Shown: positions 1 to 11,124 of the stretch, one piece after another | Numbering within the stretch: the first letter of the stretch is position 1 | How the letters are laid out: every line of letters begins with the position of its first letter | NCBI RefSeq assembly: GCF_003860345.1 | Contig: NZ_CP034179.1 | Span: forward strand, 186,001-250,000 | Direction: 5' to 3' | Length of the DNA: 64,000 nt | Source of the DNA: Caenibius tardaugens NBRC 16725 | GTDB lineage: Bacteria > Pseudomonadota > Alphaproteobacteria > Sphingomonadales > Sphingomonadaceae | Notes under the pieces: model-generated | What the model was told of the DNA's origin: nothing | The model's input: the letters and a program-made list of their open reading frames with translations, nothing else | Databases searched by the model: none | Position numbers and translations under genes: made by a program

Positions 1-46
1 GTAACCGGGCAAGGCATGTGCGAACAGGAGCGAAACCATTAAACGG

Positions 47-1990
47 TTGCAGACATTGCTGGCCCGTTTGAGAGAGGGCAACGACCCGGTCGATGACCGC
101 GTTCGTGCGCTCCTTCTCGGGACGCTCTATACGCAACCCACCAGTCTTGCGATCGGCGCTATCAACGGTGTGGCATCCGCTGTCATCGCGGCTTATGTCA
201 CCGACAATCGCCTGCTCGTTGTTGCAAGCATTCTCCTTATCCTGATCGCGGTAACCCGTGTAGCCCTGAGCCACTGGATCGGTCGTCAGACGATTCTGCC
301 GGAACATGCCCGGCGCTGGGAAACGGCTTACGAAATCGGCGCTTTCAGCTATTCCATCATGCTGGGCCTGATCGCGGCGCTTTCCATCGGGCTACAGGTC
401 AATGGCCATGTGCAGGTGATGACGGTTGCCGTTGCGCTCTGTTACGGCACCGGAATCGCGGCCCGCAACGCCGGGCGGCCGAACATTGCCATCGGGCAGT
501 TGTTTCTCTCCCTCGTGCCGGTGATCATCGCGTTGTTCTATGTGGGCTCGCTCGCCTACATCGTTCTTGCGATAACCGTAACCCTGCTGGTCCCGGCAAT
601 GATGTCGATTTCTCTCAATGTGTTCGGTACCCTGCGCCAATCGATTACCGAAGCGCAGAACAACGCGGAACTGGCCGAACGCATGCAGATACTGGCCCGT
701 ACCGACGTCGTCACCGGCATCGCCAATCGCGCTGGCCTCAATCACGAACTGACCGAAAAATCCCTCGCCCTGCCTGCGGACCGGAAGCTGATGCTGCTGT
801 GGGCGGACCTCGATCGCTTCAAGGAAGTGAACGACACGCTCGGGCATCCCGTCGGCGACAAGGTTTTGGCGGAAGTCGCCAAACGCCTGACCGAACAAGC
901 CCCGAAAAGCGCAACACTCGCCCGTTTTGGTGGCGATGAATTCATTATGGTGTGCGAAATCGACGCCCGCAAACAGGCCGAAGATATCGCCAGTCATGTC
1001 CTCGGCGAAATCAGTCGTCCGTTCCGCCTCGATGGCGAACGGTTGACCGTGGGCGCTTCACTCGGCGTGGCCCTGCTTCCGGACGATGGCGCCGATATCG
1101 CAACACTGATGCAATGCGCCGACCTTGCGCTTTATCACGCCAAAGTCGGAGGGGGGCAGACGGTGAGCTTCTTCGACGCAGCCATGACGCGCGATCTCGT
1201 GCGGCGGCGGGAAATCGAGGCGGAATTGCGCGCTGCGATCCAGCGCGATGAACTGTCGATCTTCTTCCAGCCGATTGTCGATCTTGAAACAGGGCGCATC
1301 CGCGCGTTCGAAGCGCTGGTGCGCTGGTTCCATCCCGAAAAGGGCGAACTGCGGCCGGATGAATTCATCCCTGTGGCAGAAGAAACCGGCGTTATCATCA
1401 CGTTGGGCAACTGGATCACGTCGCAAGCTGCAAAAGCCTGCGCGCAATGGCCCGAGGACGTCAGCGTGGCCGTCAATCTTTCGCCAGCCCAAATTCGTGC
1501 GCCCGGTGCCGCACTGGGCATCCACAATGCCTTGCGCGAAGCGGGGCTCGACCCGAGCAGGCTGGAATTGGAAGTCACGGAAAGCCTGTTTCTCGACGAC
1601 GATGAGAATACCGGGCGTTTCATGGATGAACTCTCGGCGCTCGGCGTGCGCTTCGCTCTCGACGATTTCGGCACCGGCTTTTCCTCGCTCGGCTACATCA
1701 ACAAATTTCCCTTCAAGAAAATCAAGGTCGACAGAAGCTTCGTATCGGGTCCGAACGTGGGCCGCAAAAGCGAAGCCATTATCCGGGCCGTGGCCAAAAT
1801 GGGTTCCACGCTCGAGATGGATATCGTCGCCGAAGGTCTCGAAACCGTGGAACAGGTCAACGCCGTTCGCGATGCGGGCTGTAACCTCGGTCAGGGCTAT
1901 TACTTCAGCCGCGCCGTTCCGGACTATCTCGCCGTGATGCTTCTCGCGCGGGAACGCGACGAGCACGAACCACGTCAACAGGTTCTTTAA
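47..1990 (+). CDS. Membrane GGDEF-EAL cyclic-di-GMP turnover protein
   Basis: Predicted bifunctional diguanylate cyclase/phosphodiesterase at the inner membrane. About five or six hydrophobic segments fill residues 20-200, followed by GGDEF (motif RFGGDEF, residues 295-299) and EAL (FEAL, 422-424). The EAL domain keeps VNLSPAQIR, ELEVTES, DDFGTGFSS, KVDRSF and AEGLET, so hydrolase activity is plausible. No RxxD inhibitory site is seen just before GGDEF. The start is uncertain: TTG at 47 is 16 nt from the only good Shine-Dalgarno (AGGAG, 26-30), whereas an in-frame ATT at 38 is 7 nt from it. An ATG at 16 in another frame stops at 42. The promoter is outside the window. Confidence 0.9.
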   Translation: MQTLLARLREGNDPVDDRVRALLLGTLYTQPTSLAIGAINGVASAVIAAYVTDNRLLVVASILLILIAVTRVALSHWIGRQTILPEHARRWETAYEIGAFSYSIMLGLIAALSIGLQVNGHVQVMTVAVALCYGTGIAARNAGRPNIAIGQLFLSLVPVIIALFYVGSLAYIVLAITVTLLVPAMMSISLNVFGTLRQSITEAQNNAELAERMQILARTDVVTGIANRAGLNHELTEKSLALPADRKLMLLWADLDRFKEVNDTLGHPVGDKVLAEVAKRLTEQAPKSATLARFGGDEFIMVCEIDARKQAEDIASHVLGEISRPFRLDGERLTVGASLGVALLPDDGADIATLMQCADLALYHAKVGGGQTVSFFDAAMTRDLVRRREIEAELRAAIQRDELSIFFQPIVDLETGRIRAFEALVRWFHPEKGELRPDEFIPVAEETGVIITLGNWITSQAAKACAQWPEDVSVAVNLSPAQIRAPGAALGIHNALREAGLDPSRLELEVTESLFLDDDENTGRFMDELSALGVRFALDDFGTGFSSLGYINKFPFKKIKVDRSFVSGPNVGRKSEAIIRAVAKMGSTLEMDIVAEGLETVEQVNAVRDAGCNLGQGYYFSRAVPDYLAVMLLARERDEHEPRQQVL

Positions 1991-3287
<1,297 letters not shown>

Positions 3288-3314
3288 TCCCTTTCGTCTC
3301 CCCAGGAGTTTCCC

Positions 3315-4205
3315 ATGTCCATTCTCATTGACAAGAACACCAAGGTCATCACCCAGGGGATGACCGGTGCCACCGGCACCTTCCACACCGAACAGGCGCT
3401 GGCATACGGCACCCAGATGGTTGGCGGCGTGACCCCCGGCAAGGGCGGCACGACCCACATCGGCCTGCCCAACTTCAACACTGTTGCAGAAGCCAAGGCC
3501 GTGACCGGCGCGACCGCTTCGTGCATCTACGTTCCGCCGCCGTTCGCAGCGGATTCGATCCTCGAAGCGATCGATGCGGAAATGGAACTGATCGTTGCGA
3601 TCACCGAAGGCATCCCCGTTCTCGACATGGTGCGCGTGAAGCGCGCCCTGCAGGGTTCGAAATCGCGCCTGATCGGCCCGAACTGCCCCGGCGTTCTGAC
3701 CCCGAATGAATGCAAGATCGGCATTATGCCGGGCTCGATCTTCAAGAAGGGTTCGGTTGGCGTGGTCAGCCGTTCGGGTACGCTGACGTACGAAGCCGTG
3801 TTCCAGACCACCAACATCGGTCTTGGCCAGACGACGGCTGTCGGCATCGGCGGTGACCCGGTCAACGGCACCAACTTCATCGACGTGCTGGAACTCTTCC
3901 TTGCTGACGACGAAACCAAGTCGATCATCATGATCGGTGAAATCGGCGGCAGCGCTGAAGAAGAAGCAGCCCAGTTCCTCAAGGACGAAGCGAAGCGTGG
4001 CCGCAAGAAGCCGATGGTTGGCTTCATCGCGGGCCGTACGGCGCCTCCGGGCCGTCGCATGGGCCATGCCGGTGCCATCGTCTCCGGTGGCCAGGGCGGC
4101 GCAGAAGACAAGATTGCGGCGATGGAAGAAGCGGGCATCCGCGTCTCGCCCTCGCCCTCGCTTCTCGGCGAAACGCTCGACGGTCTCCTCAAGGAACTCG
4201 TCTGA
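3315..4205 (+). CDS. sucD: Succinyl-CoA ligase, alpha subunit
   Basis: Alpha subunit of succinyl-CoA synthetase, which makes ATP/GTP from succinyl-CoA. It has 296 residues, with the N-terminal CoA-binding fold ([11 protein letters not shown]) and the phosphorylated His251 in [13 protein letters not shown]. The Shine-Dalgarno AGGAG (3304-3308) lies 6 bases before the ATG. The partner beta subunit gene sucC, normally just upstream, is not between mdh and sucD nor elsewhere in the window. A strong hairpin follows the stop and may lower expression of the genes beyond. Confidence 0.97.
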   Translation: MSILIDKNTKVITQGMTGATGTFHTEQALAYGTQMVGGVTPGKGGTTHIGLPNFNTVAEAKAVTGATASCIYVPPPFAADSILEAIDAEMELIVAITEGIPVLDMVRVKRALQGSKSRLIGPNCPGVLTPNECKIGIMPGSIFKKGSVGVVSRSGTLTYEAVFQTTNIGLGQTTAVGIGGDPVNGTNFIDVLELFLADDETKSIIMIGEIGGSAEEEAAQFLKDEAKRGRKKPMVGFIAGRTAPPGRRMGHAGAIVSGGQGGAEDKIAAMEEAGIRVSPSPSLLGETLDGLLKELV

Positions 4206-4215
4206 GCCAAAGATA

Positions 4216-4239
4216 GAGCCCCTGCTGCGGCAGGGGCTC
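4216..4239 (+). terminator. Intercistronic hairpin between sucD and sucA
   Basis: A perfect 10-bp stem (GAGCCCCTGC / GCAGGGGCTC, loop TGCG) begins 10 bases after the sucD stop. It is followed by a C/T-rich but not T-rich tract, so it fits an RNA-stabilising or partially terminating hairpin better than a full intrinsic terminator. Confidence 0.6.
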
Positions 4240-4324
4240 CTCCCCTTCCCCGGGAGCGCAAACGCGGTTGGGACATTGTCATTTGCCGGACTGACAAGCA
4301 GTCCAGCATCCAGAGGTGACCCCT

Positions 4325-7159
4325 ATGGGTAACGAAAGCCACGATTTCCTGCCCGATGGTCCGCAACAGGGCCCGTCATGGCAGAACGCGCGCTGGCCGC
4401 TGGTTGGCGGCGCGGACGAAGACGAATTCACGCAGGCGCTGGACCCCACTGCGATGCAGTTGGCGATCAAGCAGTCCGCCGCGAAAGCGGAAAAGGCGTT
4501 GGACGAAACCGCCATCGCGCAGGCCGCAGACGAATCCATCCGCGCGATGCTGCTGATCCGCACCTATCGGGTGCGCGGCCATCTTGCTGCGGATCTCGAT
4601 CCACTGGGCCTTTCAACCCGCGATCTTCCCGCAGACCTGACACCCGAATATTACGGCTTTGTCGGTGCGGCTCTCGACAAGCCGGTTTACGTCGGCGGCG
4701 CACTCGGCCTCGAGTGGAGCACACCGCGGCAGCTGGTGCAGATTCTGCGCGCCAACTATTGCGGCAAGGTCGGCCTCGAATACATGCACATATCCGATGT
4801 GGAGGAACGCCGTTTCCTTCAGGATCGCATGGAAGGTGCGGACAAGTCGATCGACTTCACCGTGCTGGGCAAGAAGGCCATTCTTTCGGCTGTGATCCGC
4901 GGGGAACAGTACGAAAAATTCCTCGGGAAGAAATATGTCGGCACCAAGCGCTTCGGCCTTGATGGCGGCGAATCGATGATCCCGGCACTGGAAGCGGTCA
5001 TCAAGTATGGCGGCCAGCTGGGCGTGCGTGAAATCGTTTACGGCATGGCGCATCGCGGCCGCCTTAACGTGCTCGCCAACGTCATGGCGAAGCCGTACCG
5101 GGTGATCTTCCACGAATTTTCCGGCGGCAGCGCCAACCCTGACGATGTCGGCGGTTCGGGTGACGTGAAGTATCACCTCGGCACCAGCACCGACCGTGAA
5201 TTCGACGGCATTTCGGTGCACATGTCGCTGGTCCCGAATCCCAGCCATCTCGAAACCGTTGACGGTGTCGTGCTGGGCAAGGTCCGCGCGCAGCAGGCGT
5301 TCCACGACGATCTCGACAAGCATGAACAGGTCATGCCGGTGTTGATCCATGGCGACGCGGCCTTCGCCGGCCAGGGCATCGTGTGGGAATGCTTCGGCCT
5401 GTCCGGCGTGCGCGGCTATTCCACCGGCGGCTGTATCCACTTCATCATCAACAACCAGATCGGGTTCACCACCAGCCCCAAGTTCGCGCGCAATTCGCCC
5501 TATCCGTCGGATGTGGCGAAAGGCGTGCAGGCCCCGATCCTGCACATCAACGGCGACGATCCGGAAGCGGTCACCTTCGCCTGCAAACTGGCGGTCGAGT
5601 ATCGCCAGATGTTCAAGCGCGATATCGTGATCGATATGTGGTGTTACCGCCGTTTCGGGCACAACGAAGGCGATGAACCGGGCTTCACACAGCCGCTGAT
5701 GTACGATCGCATTCGCCAGCATCCACCGGTCAGCGCCATCTACGCCGATCGGCTGAAAGCCGAAGGCGTCATCGACGACGACTATATCGCGCAGACCACG
5801 AGCGATTTCGTGAAACTGCTCGATGACGAGTTTGAGGCTGGCAAGAATTACAAGGCGAACGAAGCCGACTGGTTCGGTGGACGCTGGTCGGGCCTCCACA
5901 AGCCTGCCGATCCTGAAACCGCGCGCCGCAACGTGGCGACAGCGATCGAGCCCAAGCTGTTCGAAAGCCTGGGCCGCACGCTGACGACTGTTCCGGACGA
6001 TCTCACCATCCACAAAACGCTTGGGCGCGTGATCGAAGCCAAGCGCAAGATGTTCGAGGATGGCGAAGGGTTCGACTGGGCCACCGCCGAAGCACTCGCT
6101 TTCGGCAGCCTGACCATGGAAGGCTTCGGCGTCCGTCTGTCAGGGCAGGATTCCGGCCGCGGCACTTTCAGCCAACGGCACGCTATCTGGATCGACCAGA
6201 AGGACGAACACAAATACGTCCCGCTGGCCACGCTGCCGCATGGCAAGTTCGAAGTCTACGACAGCACCTTGTCCGAATACGGGGTGCTTGGCTTCGAATA
6301 TGGTTTCGCTTCGGCCGATCCGAAAACGCTGGTTCTGTGGGAAGCGCAGTTTGGCGACTTCGCCAATGGCGCGCAGATCGTAATCGATCAGTATGTGGCT
6401 GCGGGCGAAGCCAAGTGGCTGCGGGCGAACGGTCTCGTTCTCCTGCTGCCCCATGGCTATGAAGGCCAGGGCCCGGAACACAGTTCCGCCCGGCTTGAAC
6501 GGTTCCTGCAGCTCTGCGCCGACGATAACCTTCAGGTTTGCAACATCACTGTCCCGGCGAACTATTTCCACGTTCTGCGCCGGCAGATGTTGCGTCCGTT
6601 CCGCAAGCCGCTGATCATCATGGCGCCGAAATCGCTTCTGCGTCACCCGATGGCGAAAAGCGCAGCGGACGAATTTGTCGGCGACAGCCACTTCCGCCGC
6701 ATTGTCAGCGACACGAAAACGATCCCTGACGACAAGATTCGCCGTCTGGTGCTCTGTTCGGGCAAGGTCGCCTATGACCTGATCGAGAAACGCGATGCCG
6801 AAGGGCTGGACGATGTCTCCATTGTCCGCCTGGAACAGCTTTACCCGTTCCCGGGCAAGCCGCTGACCGAACGTCTCGCTGCGATGACCAATCTCGAAGA
6901 GGTGGTCTGGTGCCAGGAAGAACCGCGCAACAATGGCGCATGGTTCTTTGTGGAGCATCCGATCGAAGTGGCGCTCAACGCTGCGGGCAAGACTGGCATG
7001 CGGCCGTCCTATGCCGGGCGCCTTCCTTCGGCCTCGCCGGCAACGGGTCTGGCCAAACGCCACGCGCAGCAGCAGCAGGCTCTGGTCAATCACGCACTGG
7101 GTCTGCCCGGCGGCGAACAACCCAAGCACAGCTTTCATCCCGCCGATAACGGCGAATAG
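4325..7159 (+). CDS. sucA: 2-oxoglutarate dehydrogenase E1 component
   Basis: Thiamine-diphosphate E1 subunit that decarboxylates 2-oxoglutarate and passes the succinyl group to lipoyl-E2. It has 944 residues, close to the usual 930-1000. The short E2-contacting N-terminus, the ThDP/Mg region GDAAFAGQG (343-351) with downstream [10 protein letters not shown], the transketolase-like middle and the OGDH C-terminal domain are all visible. ATG 4325 was preferred to GTG 4316 because AGAGG (4312-4316) is placed correctly for it. The gap to sucB is 29 bases, indicating co-transcription. Confidence 0.97.
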   Translation: MGNESHDFLPDGPQQGPSWQNARWPLVGGADEDEFTQALDPTAMQLAIKQSAAKAEKALDETAIAQAADESIRAMLLIRTYRVRGHLAADLDPLGLSTRDLPADLTPEYYGFVGAALDKPVYVGGALGLEWSTPRQLVQILRANYCGKVGLEYMHISDVEERRFLQDRMEGADKSIDFTVLGKKAILSAVIRGEQYEKFLGKKYVGTKRFGLDGGESMIPALEAVIKYGGQLGVREIVYGMAHRGRLNVLANVMAKPYRVIFHEFSGGSANPDDVGGSGDVKYHLGTSTDREFDGISVHMSLVPNPSHLETVDGVVLGKVRAQQAFHDDLDKHEQVMPVLIHGDAAFAGQGIVWECFGLSGVRGYSTGGCIHFIINNQIGFTTSPKFARNSPYPSDVAKGVQAPILHINGDDPEAVTFACKLAVEYRQMFKRDIVIDMWCYRRFGHNEGDEPGFTQPLMYDRIRQHPPVSAIYADRLKAEGVIDDDYIAQTTSDFVKLLDDEFEAGKNYKANEADWFGGRWSGLHKPADPETARRNVATAIEPKLFESLGRTLTTVPDDLTIHKTLGRVIEAKRKMFEDGEGFDWATAEALAFGSLTMEGFGVRLSGQDSGRGTFSQRHAIWIDQKDEHKYVPLATLPHGKFEVYDSTLSEYGVLGFEYGFASADPKTLVLWEAQFGDFANGAQIVIDQYVAAGEAKWLRANGLVLLLPHGYEGQGPEHSSARLERFLQLCADDNLQVCNITVPANYFHVLRRQMLRPFRKPLIIMAPKSLLRHPMAKSAADEFVGDSHFRRIVSDTKTIPDDKIRRLVLCSGKVAYDLIEKRDAEGLDDVSIVRLEQLYPFPGKPLTERLAAMTNLEEVVWCQEEPRNNGAWFFVEHPIEVALNAAGKTGMRPSYAGRLPSASPATGLAKRHAQQQQALVNHALGLPGGEQPKHSFHPADNGE

Positions 7160-7188
7160 ACGTCCTGACTGGACAGGGAAGACAAACC

Positions 7189-8415
7189 ATGTCGATCGAA
7201 GTCAAAGTCCCCGTACTGGGTGAATCGGTTACCGAAGCAACCGTGGGCGAATGGCTGAAGCAGCCCGGCGAAGCGGTGAAGGCAGACGAACCCATCGTCA
7301 GCCTCGAAACCGACAAAGTCGCGGTGGAAGTGCCCGCGCCCTTTGATGGTGTGCTGACCGAACAGAAAGTCGCCGTTGGTGACACCGTGGAAGTCGGCGC
7401 GGTTATCGCCCTGCTGACCGAAGGCGGCGCTGGCGCTGCGCCGGCCGCCAAGGATGCGGCTGCGGCACCCGCTGCCACCGCCCCCGCAACGGCGGCGCCT
7501 CAGGATGCGGACGCCTCGCAGACACTATCCCCGGCGGTCCGCCGCGCGGTGCTCGAACACGGTGTCGATCCGTCGACGATCAAAGGTTCGGGCAAGGATG
7601 GCCGTCTGACCAAGGAAGACGTGATCGCGGCGGCCAAGGCCAAGGATACGGAAGCCCCTGCCCCAGCCAGCACTGCGGCAGCCGGCGCGCCATCGTCTGC
7701 CGTTCCGGCGGCTGGCCGCAATGTCGAACGCGTCAAGATGACGCGCCTGCGCCAGACGATCGCCAAGCGCCTGAAAAGCGCACAGAACGATGCCGCCCTT
7801 CTCACCACTTTCAACGATGTCGACATGTCGGCCGTCATCGAAGCACGCGAGAAGTACAAGGACGTGTTCCAGAAGAAGCACGGCATCAAGCTTGGCTTCA
7901 TGTCGTTCTTCGCCAAGGCATCCGTGCTGGCGCTCAAGGATATTCCGGCAGTCAACGCGCAGATCGATGGCAACGAAATCCTCTATCACGATTTCGTCGA
8001 TATCTCGATCGCGGTCTCCGCCCCCAATGGCCTTGTTGTTCCGGTCGTGCGCGATTGTGACAAGCTGGGCTTTGCCGGGATCGAGAAGGCGATTGCCGAC
8101 TACGGCAAGAAGGCCAAGGAAGGCACGCTGACCATGGAAGACATGAAGGGCGGGACCTTCACGATTTCCAATGGCGGTGTGTTCGGCGGCCTGATGTCGA
8201 CCCCGATCATCAATCCTCCGCAGTCGGCCGTGCTTGGCCTGCACCGCATCGAGGATCGGCCGGTTGTCCGCAATGGCGAAATTGTCATCCGTCCGATGAT
8301 GTACATTGCGCTGTCTTACGATCACCGTATCATCGATGGCCGTGAAGCAGTGACTGCGCTGAAAACCATCAAGGAAGCGATCGAAGATCCCACACGGATT
8401 CTCATCGACCTCTAA
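7189..8415 (+). CDS. sucB: Dihydrolipoyl succinyltransferase, E2 of the 2-oxoglutarate dehydrogenase complex
   Basis: Core acyltransferase of the 2-oxoglutarate dehydrogenase complex. Domains in order: one lipoyl domain with lipoylated Lys43 (ETDKVAVE), an Ala/Pro/Thr-rich swinging linker (about 85-105), the peripheral subunit-binding domain (about 110-145), a second Ala-rich linker, and the catalytic domain with His379 and Asp383 (DHRIIDG). It has 408 residues. The stop codon overlaps the ribosome site of the small lipoprotein gene that follows, suggesting coupled translation. Confidence 0.97.
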   Translation: MSIEVKVPVLGESVTEATVGEWLKQPGEAVKADEPIVSLETDKVAVEVPAPFDGVLTEQKVAVGDTVEVGAVIALLTEGGAGAAPAAKDAAAAPAATAPATAAPQDADASQTLSPAVRRAVLEHGVDPSTIKGSGKDGRLTKEDVIAAAKAKDTEAPAPASTAAAGAPSSAVPAAGRNVERVKMTRLRQTIAKRLKSAQNDAALLTTFNDVDMSAVIEAREKYKDVFQKKHGIKLGFMSFFAKASVLALKDIPAVNAQIDGNEILYHDFVDISIAVSAPNGLVVPVVRDCDKLGFAGIEKAIADYGKKAKEGTLTMEDMKGGTFTISNGGVFGGLMSTPIINPPQSAVLGLHRIEDRPVVRNGEIVIRPMMYIALSYDHRIIDGREAVTALKTIKEAIEDPTRILIDL

Positions 8416-8427
8416 GGATCTGGCCTG

Positions 8428-8712
8428 ATGCGTATCGGACTCCTTGTTCTGCCAGGCCTTGCCGCCCTGATCAGCGGCTGCGGCACGGCGGGCGAGGAGT
8501 CTCTGAACAAAAGCTTCGACGAGGAGTTTCGCAGCTCCTGCGTCAGCTCTGCCGTCAAGACCGGTGCACCGCCCCCGCTCGCAGCGCGGGCCTGCGCCTG
8601 TACGATCGACGAAATCAACGCAAAGTACAGCACGCGTGAAAAGCTGGCTCTGTCGCAAGACGAGATCATGCCGATCATCGAGGCGTGCGCGAACAAAACG
8701 GTGCAACGATAA
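8428..8712 (+). CDS. Small predicted lipoprotein in the sucB-lpd junction
   Basis: I do not recognise the family. It has 94 residues with a lipoprotein signal: hydrophobic residues 4-15 and lipobox LISGC with Cys18. The mature part is mostly polar and contains four more cysteines, including a CxC (ARACACTID), the spacing of small periplasmic disulfide proteins. The ribosome site TAAGGA overlaps the sucB stop, and its own TAA overlaps the lpd ATG by one base (TAATG). It is therefore locked into the operon and probably couples lpd translation. Confidence 0.8.
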   Translation: MRIGLLVLPGLAALISGCGTAGEESLNKSFDEEFRSSCVSSAVKTGAPPPLAARACACTIDEINAKYSTREKLALSQDEIMPIIEACANKTVQR

Positions 8713-10115
8713 TGGCTGAATACGACTACGACGTTCTTGTCATCGGTGCCGGCCCCGGCGGTTATGTGGCAGCTATCCGTGCCGCGCAGCTCGGCCTCAA
8801 GACGGCCTGTGTCGAATCCCGCGAAACCCTTGGCGGCACCTGCCTCAACGTGGGCTGCATCCCTTCCAAGGCCCTGCTACACGGGTCGGAACTGTTCGAA
8901 GAAGCACACGATGGCACGCTTGCCAAGTTCGGTGTGAAGACCGGCAAGGTCGAAATCGACGTGGCCACGCTGCAGGGTGAAAAGGCAACCGCCGTCAAGG
9001 AACTGACCGGCGGTATCGAATACCTGTTCAAGAAGAACAAGGTCGAATGGCTCAAGGGCCTCGGCGCGTTCAAGGATGCCCATACGGTCGAAGTGGCCGG
9101 AAAGTCCTGGACCGCGAAGAATGTGGTGATCGCCACCGGTTCGTCGGTCACCCCCCTGCCAGGCGTTGCTGTCGATAACGACAAGGGCATTATCGTCGAT
9201 TCAACCGGCGCTCTGGCCCTGGCTGCTGTCCCCAAGAAGCTCGTGGTGATTGGCGGCGGCGTGATCGGACTGGAACTCGGCTCGGTCTGGCGGCGCCTTG
9301 GCGCAGACGTCACTGTGGTCGAATTTCTCGATGCCCTGCTTCCCGGCATGGACGGCGACGTCCGCAAGGAAGCCGCCAAGATCTTCAAGAAGCAGGGCAT
9401 GGAACTGAAGCTGGGAACCAAGGTCACCGCGGCCGAGGTCAAAGGCAAGAAAGCCATTCTCACGCTCGAACCGGCTGCTGGTGGCACTGCGGAAACGCTC
9501 GAAGCCGATTGCGTTCTGGTTGCCATTGGCCGTCGCCCGAATGTCGATGGCCTTAATCTCGAGGCGATCGGTCTGGCGCTGAATCAACGCGGCCAGATTG
9601 AAACCGACCACGATTTCCGCACCAAGGTCGATGGCGTCTGGGCCATTGGCGACGTGATCCCCGGCCCGATGCTGGCGCACAAGGCGGAAGACGAAGGCAT
9701 TGCCGTTGCGGAAAACATCGCCGGGCAGATCGGCATCGTGAACCATGCGGTAATCCCCAGCGTGGTCTACACCACCCCGGAAATCGCTGGTGTCGGTCTG
9801 ACCGAAGAAGCCGCCAAGGAAGCGGGCTTCGACATCAAGGTCGGCAAGTTCCCGATGATGGCCAACAGTCGCGCCAAGACCAACCGCGAACCGGACGGCT
9901 TTGTGAAAGTGATCGCCGATGCGAAAACCGATCGGGTTCTGGGCACCTGGGTTATTGCCTCGGTCGCCGGAACAATGATTGCACAGGTTGCGCAGGCCAT
10001 GGAATTCGGCGCCCTGTCGGAAGACATCGCCTATACCTGCCACGCACACCCGACACATTCCGAAGCCATCAAGGAAGCGGCAATGGCTGTGCGGGGCAAG
10101 CCCATCCATATGTGA
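8712..10115 (+). CDS. lpd: Dihydrolipoyl dehydrogenase (E3)
   Basis: Flavoprotein that reoxidises the dihydrolipoyl arm of E2 with NAD. It has 467 residues. The FAD motif GAGPGG is at the N-terminus, the redox disulfide is Cys44/Cys49 (GGTCLNVGCIPSK), the NAD motif GGGVIGLELG is central, and the C-terminal CHAHPTHSE supplies the active-site His/Glu. The ATG overlaps the stop of the preceding lipoprotein gene by one base; an upstream in-frame start at 8685 lies inside that gene and was rejected. It ends the operon, 39 bases before a strong terminator. Confidence 0.97.
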   Translation: MAEYDYDVLVIGAGPGGYVAAIRAAQLGLKTACVESRETLGGTCLNVGCIPSKALLHGSELFEEAHDGTLAKFGVKTGKVEIDVATLQGEKATAVKELTGGIEYLFKKNKVEWLKGLGAFKDAHTVEVAGKSWTAKNVVIATGSSVTPLPGVAVDNDKGIIVDSTGALALAAVPKKLVVIGGGVIGLELGSVWRRLGADVTVVEFLDALLPGMDGDVRKEAAKIFKKQGMELKLGTKVTAAEVKGKKAILTLEPAAGGTAETLEADCVLVAIGRRPNVDGLNLEAIGLALNQRGQIETDHDFRTKVDGVWAIGDVIPGPMLAHKAEDEGIAVAENIAGQIGIVNHAVIPSVVYTTPEIAGVGLTEEAAKEAGFDIKVGKFPMMANSRAKTNREPDGFVKVIADAKTDRVLGTWVIASVAGTMIAQVAQAMEFGALSEDIAYTCHAHPTHSEAIKEAAMAVRGKPIHM

Positions 10116-10154
10116 CGGGTAATCACGCCGGCCCGCCGGGTGAAATCGACATAC

Positions 10155-10190
10155 AAAAAGGGGGAGACCGTCGCGGCCTCCCCCTTTTTT
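10155..10190. terminator. Bidirectional terminator between lpd and the minus-strand gene
   Basis: A perfect 12-bp stem (AAAAAGGGGGAG at 10155-10166, CTCCCCCTTTTT at 10178-10189) carries its own A-run and T-run. It can end the lpd operon on the plus strand and the 10208-10975 gene on the minus strand. Confidence 0.93.
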
Positions 10191-10207
10191 CATCAGTTCG
10201 TGCGCGA

Positions 10208-10975
10208 TCAGATACCGTCGCGATAGACCGGTCCCTGCGCGTCGCGCGCCCGGGCATAGGCATCATCGCTCCACTGCCCATTGTCGGGGGATGCATCGCC
10301 ATAGCGGTCATCCCCGGAACGATAATCCATCGACGCGCTGTCACCGCTGTAACGGATGCCACCGATGCGTCCGCCGGAATCGATGGCGCACGAGAAACTG
10401 CGTCCGTCGCGAAGCGTGCCGTTCACGCTCCAGCCATTGCCGGAACGCTGGACCCCTTCGACATTGTCGACACTATCCTTGCGTTCCACTTCGGCCACGC
10501 ATTGATCCACGGCGCCGTCAATGCCCCGACCCTGCGAATAGGTGCCATCCTGGCTCTGACGATAGTTGTAGTCATCACCGCGATAGTCGGGATCGCTGGT
10601 CCGATAGCCATCGTTATCGGCACGATAATCGTCACCGCGATAATCGCGATCCCGATAGTCGCTGTCCTTTTTCGAATTGCTGGCTGCGGCGGCCACTGCG
10701 GCGATCCCGCCCAATATCAGAACGCCGGCCAGAACATCGCCGCCATCAATACCGCCGCGATGGCGCTTGTACCGGCCATAGGACGGATAGCGTCCCCAGC
10801 CACGGCTGTTTTCGACAACCGACCCGTCGTCCGCCTGCGCATGCAACACGGCGAAGGCCGGTGCAGGCGATTGCGCCACAACCGGCAAAGGGGCGGCGAT
10901 TGCCGGGGTTGCCGCCATCGAAACCGATGCAGCAAGAGCGGTGAAAGCAGCAAAACGTGAGGAAAAACGGCCCAT
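10208..10975 (-). CDS. Secreted Tyr/Asp/Arg-rich protein (paralogue 1)
   Basis: Function unknown; 255 residues. A Sec signal peptide ends near Ala-Ile-Ala-Ala (about residue 25). A Gly/Ala-rich hydrophobic stretch resembling a glycine zipper (GVLILGGIAAVAAAAS) follows, then a low-complexity segment of DYR/DDY repeats, and a folded C-terminal domain with two Cys (DQCVAEVERK, FSCAID). ATG 10975 was chosen because GAAAGG sits 6 bases upstream. The same architecture recurs in the next gene upstream, so the two look like a tandem duplication. The hydrophobic segment suggests envelope association. Confidence 0.8.
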   Translation of the reverse strand: MGRFSSRFAAFTALAASVSMAATPAIAAPLPVVAQSPAPAFAVLHAQADDGSVVENSRGWGRYPSYGRYKRHRGGIDGGDVLAGVLILGGIAAVAAAASNSKKDSDYRDRDYRGDDYRADNDGYRTSDPDYRGDDYNYRQSQDGTYSQGRGIDGAVDQCVAEVERKDSVDNVEGVQRSGNGWSVNGTLRDGRSFSCAIDSGGRIGGIRYSGDSASMDYRSGDDRYGDASPDNGQWSDDAYARARDAQGPVYRDGI

Positions 10976-11074
10976 TCCAAGACCTTTCAAAAGAAGCAGC
11001 AAAGCCCAGAGCGCTGCATCATGCCGGATTACACGTGCGATACTTACGGTGATCTGAATGATCGGTTTGAAACA

Positions 11075-11102
11075 TGGCCCGGATTTCGAGAAATCCGGGC
11101 CA
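11075..11102 (-). terminator. Hairpin after the 11125-11730 gene
   Basis: A perfect 12-bp stem (TGGCCCGGATTT / AAATCCGGGCCA) with a CGAG tetraloop lies 22 bases past the stop. On the minus strand it is followed by TGTTTC, a weak T tract. It separates the two tandem paralogues. Confidence 0.7.
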
Positions 11103-11124
11103 CATCTGTTCCTCGCAGCAGATG

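Noticed and set aside
10155-10190. Bidirectional hairpin as a mobile-element end
   Set aside because: The A-run/T-run stem between convergent genes is a standard terminator; no transposase or target duplication is nearby.
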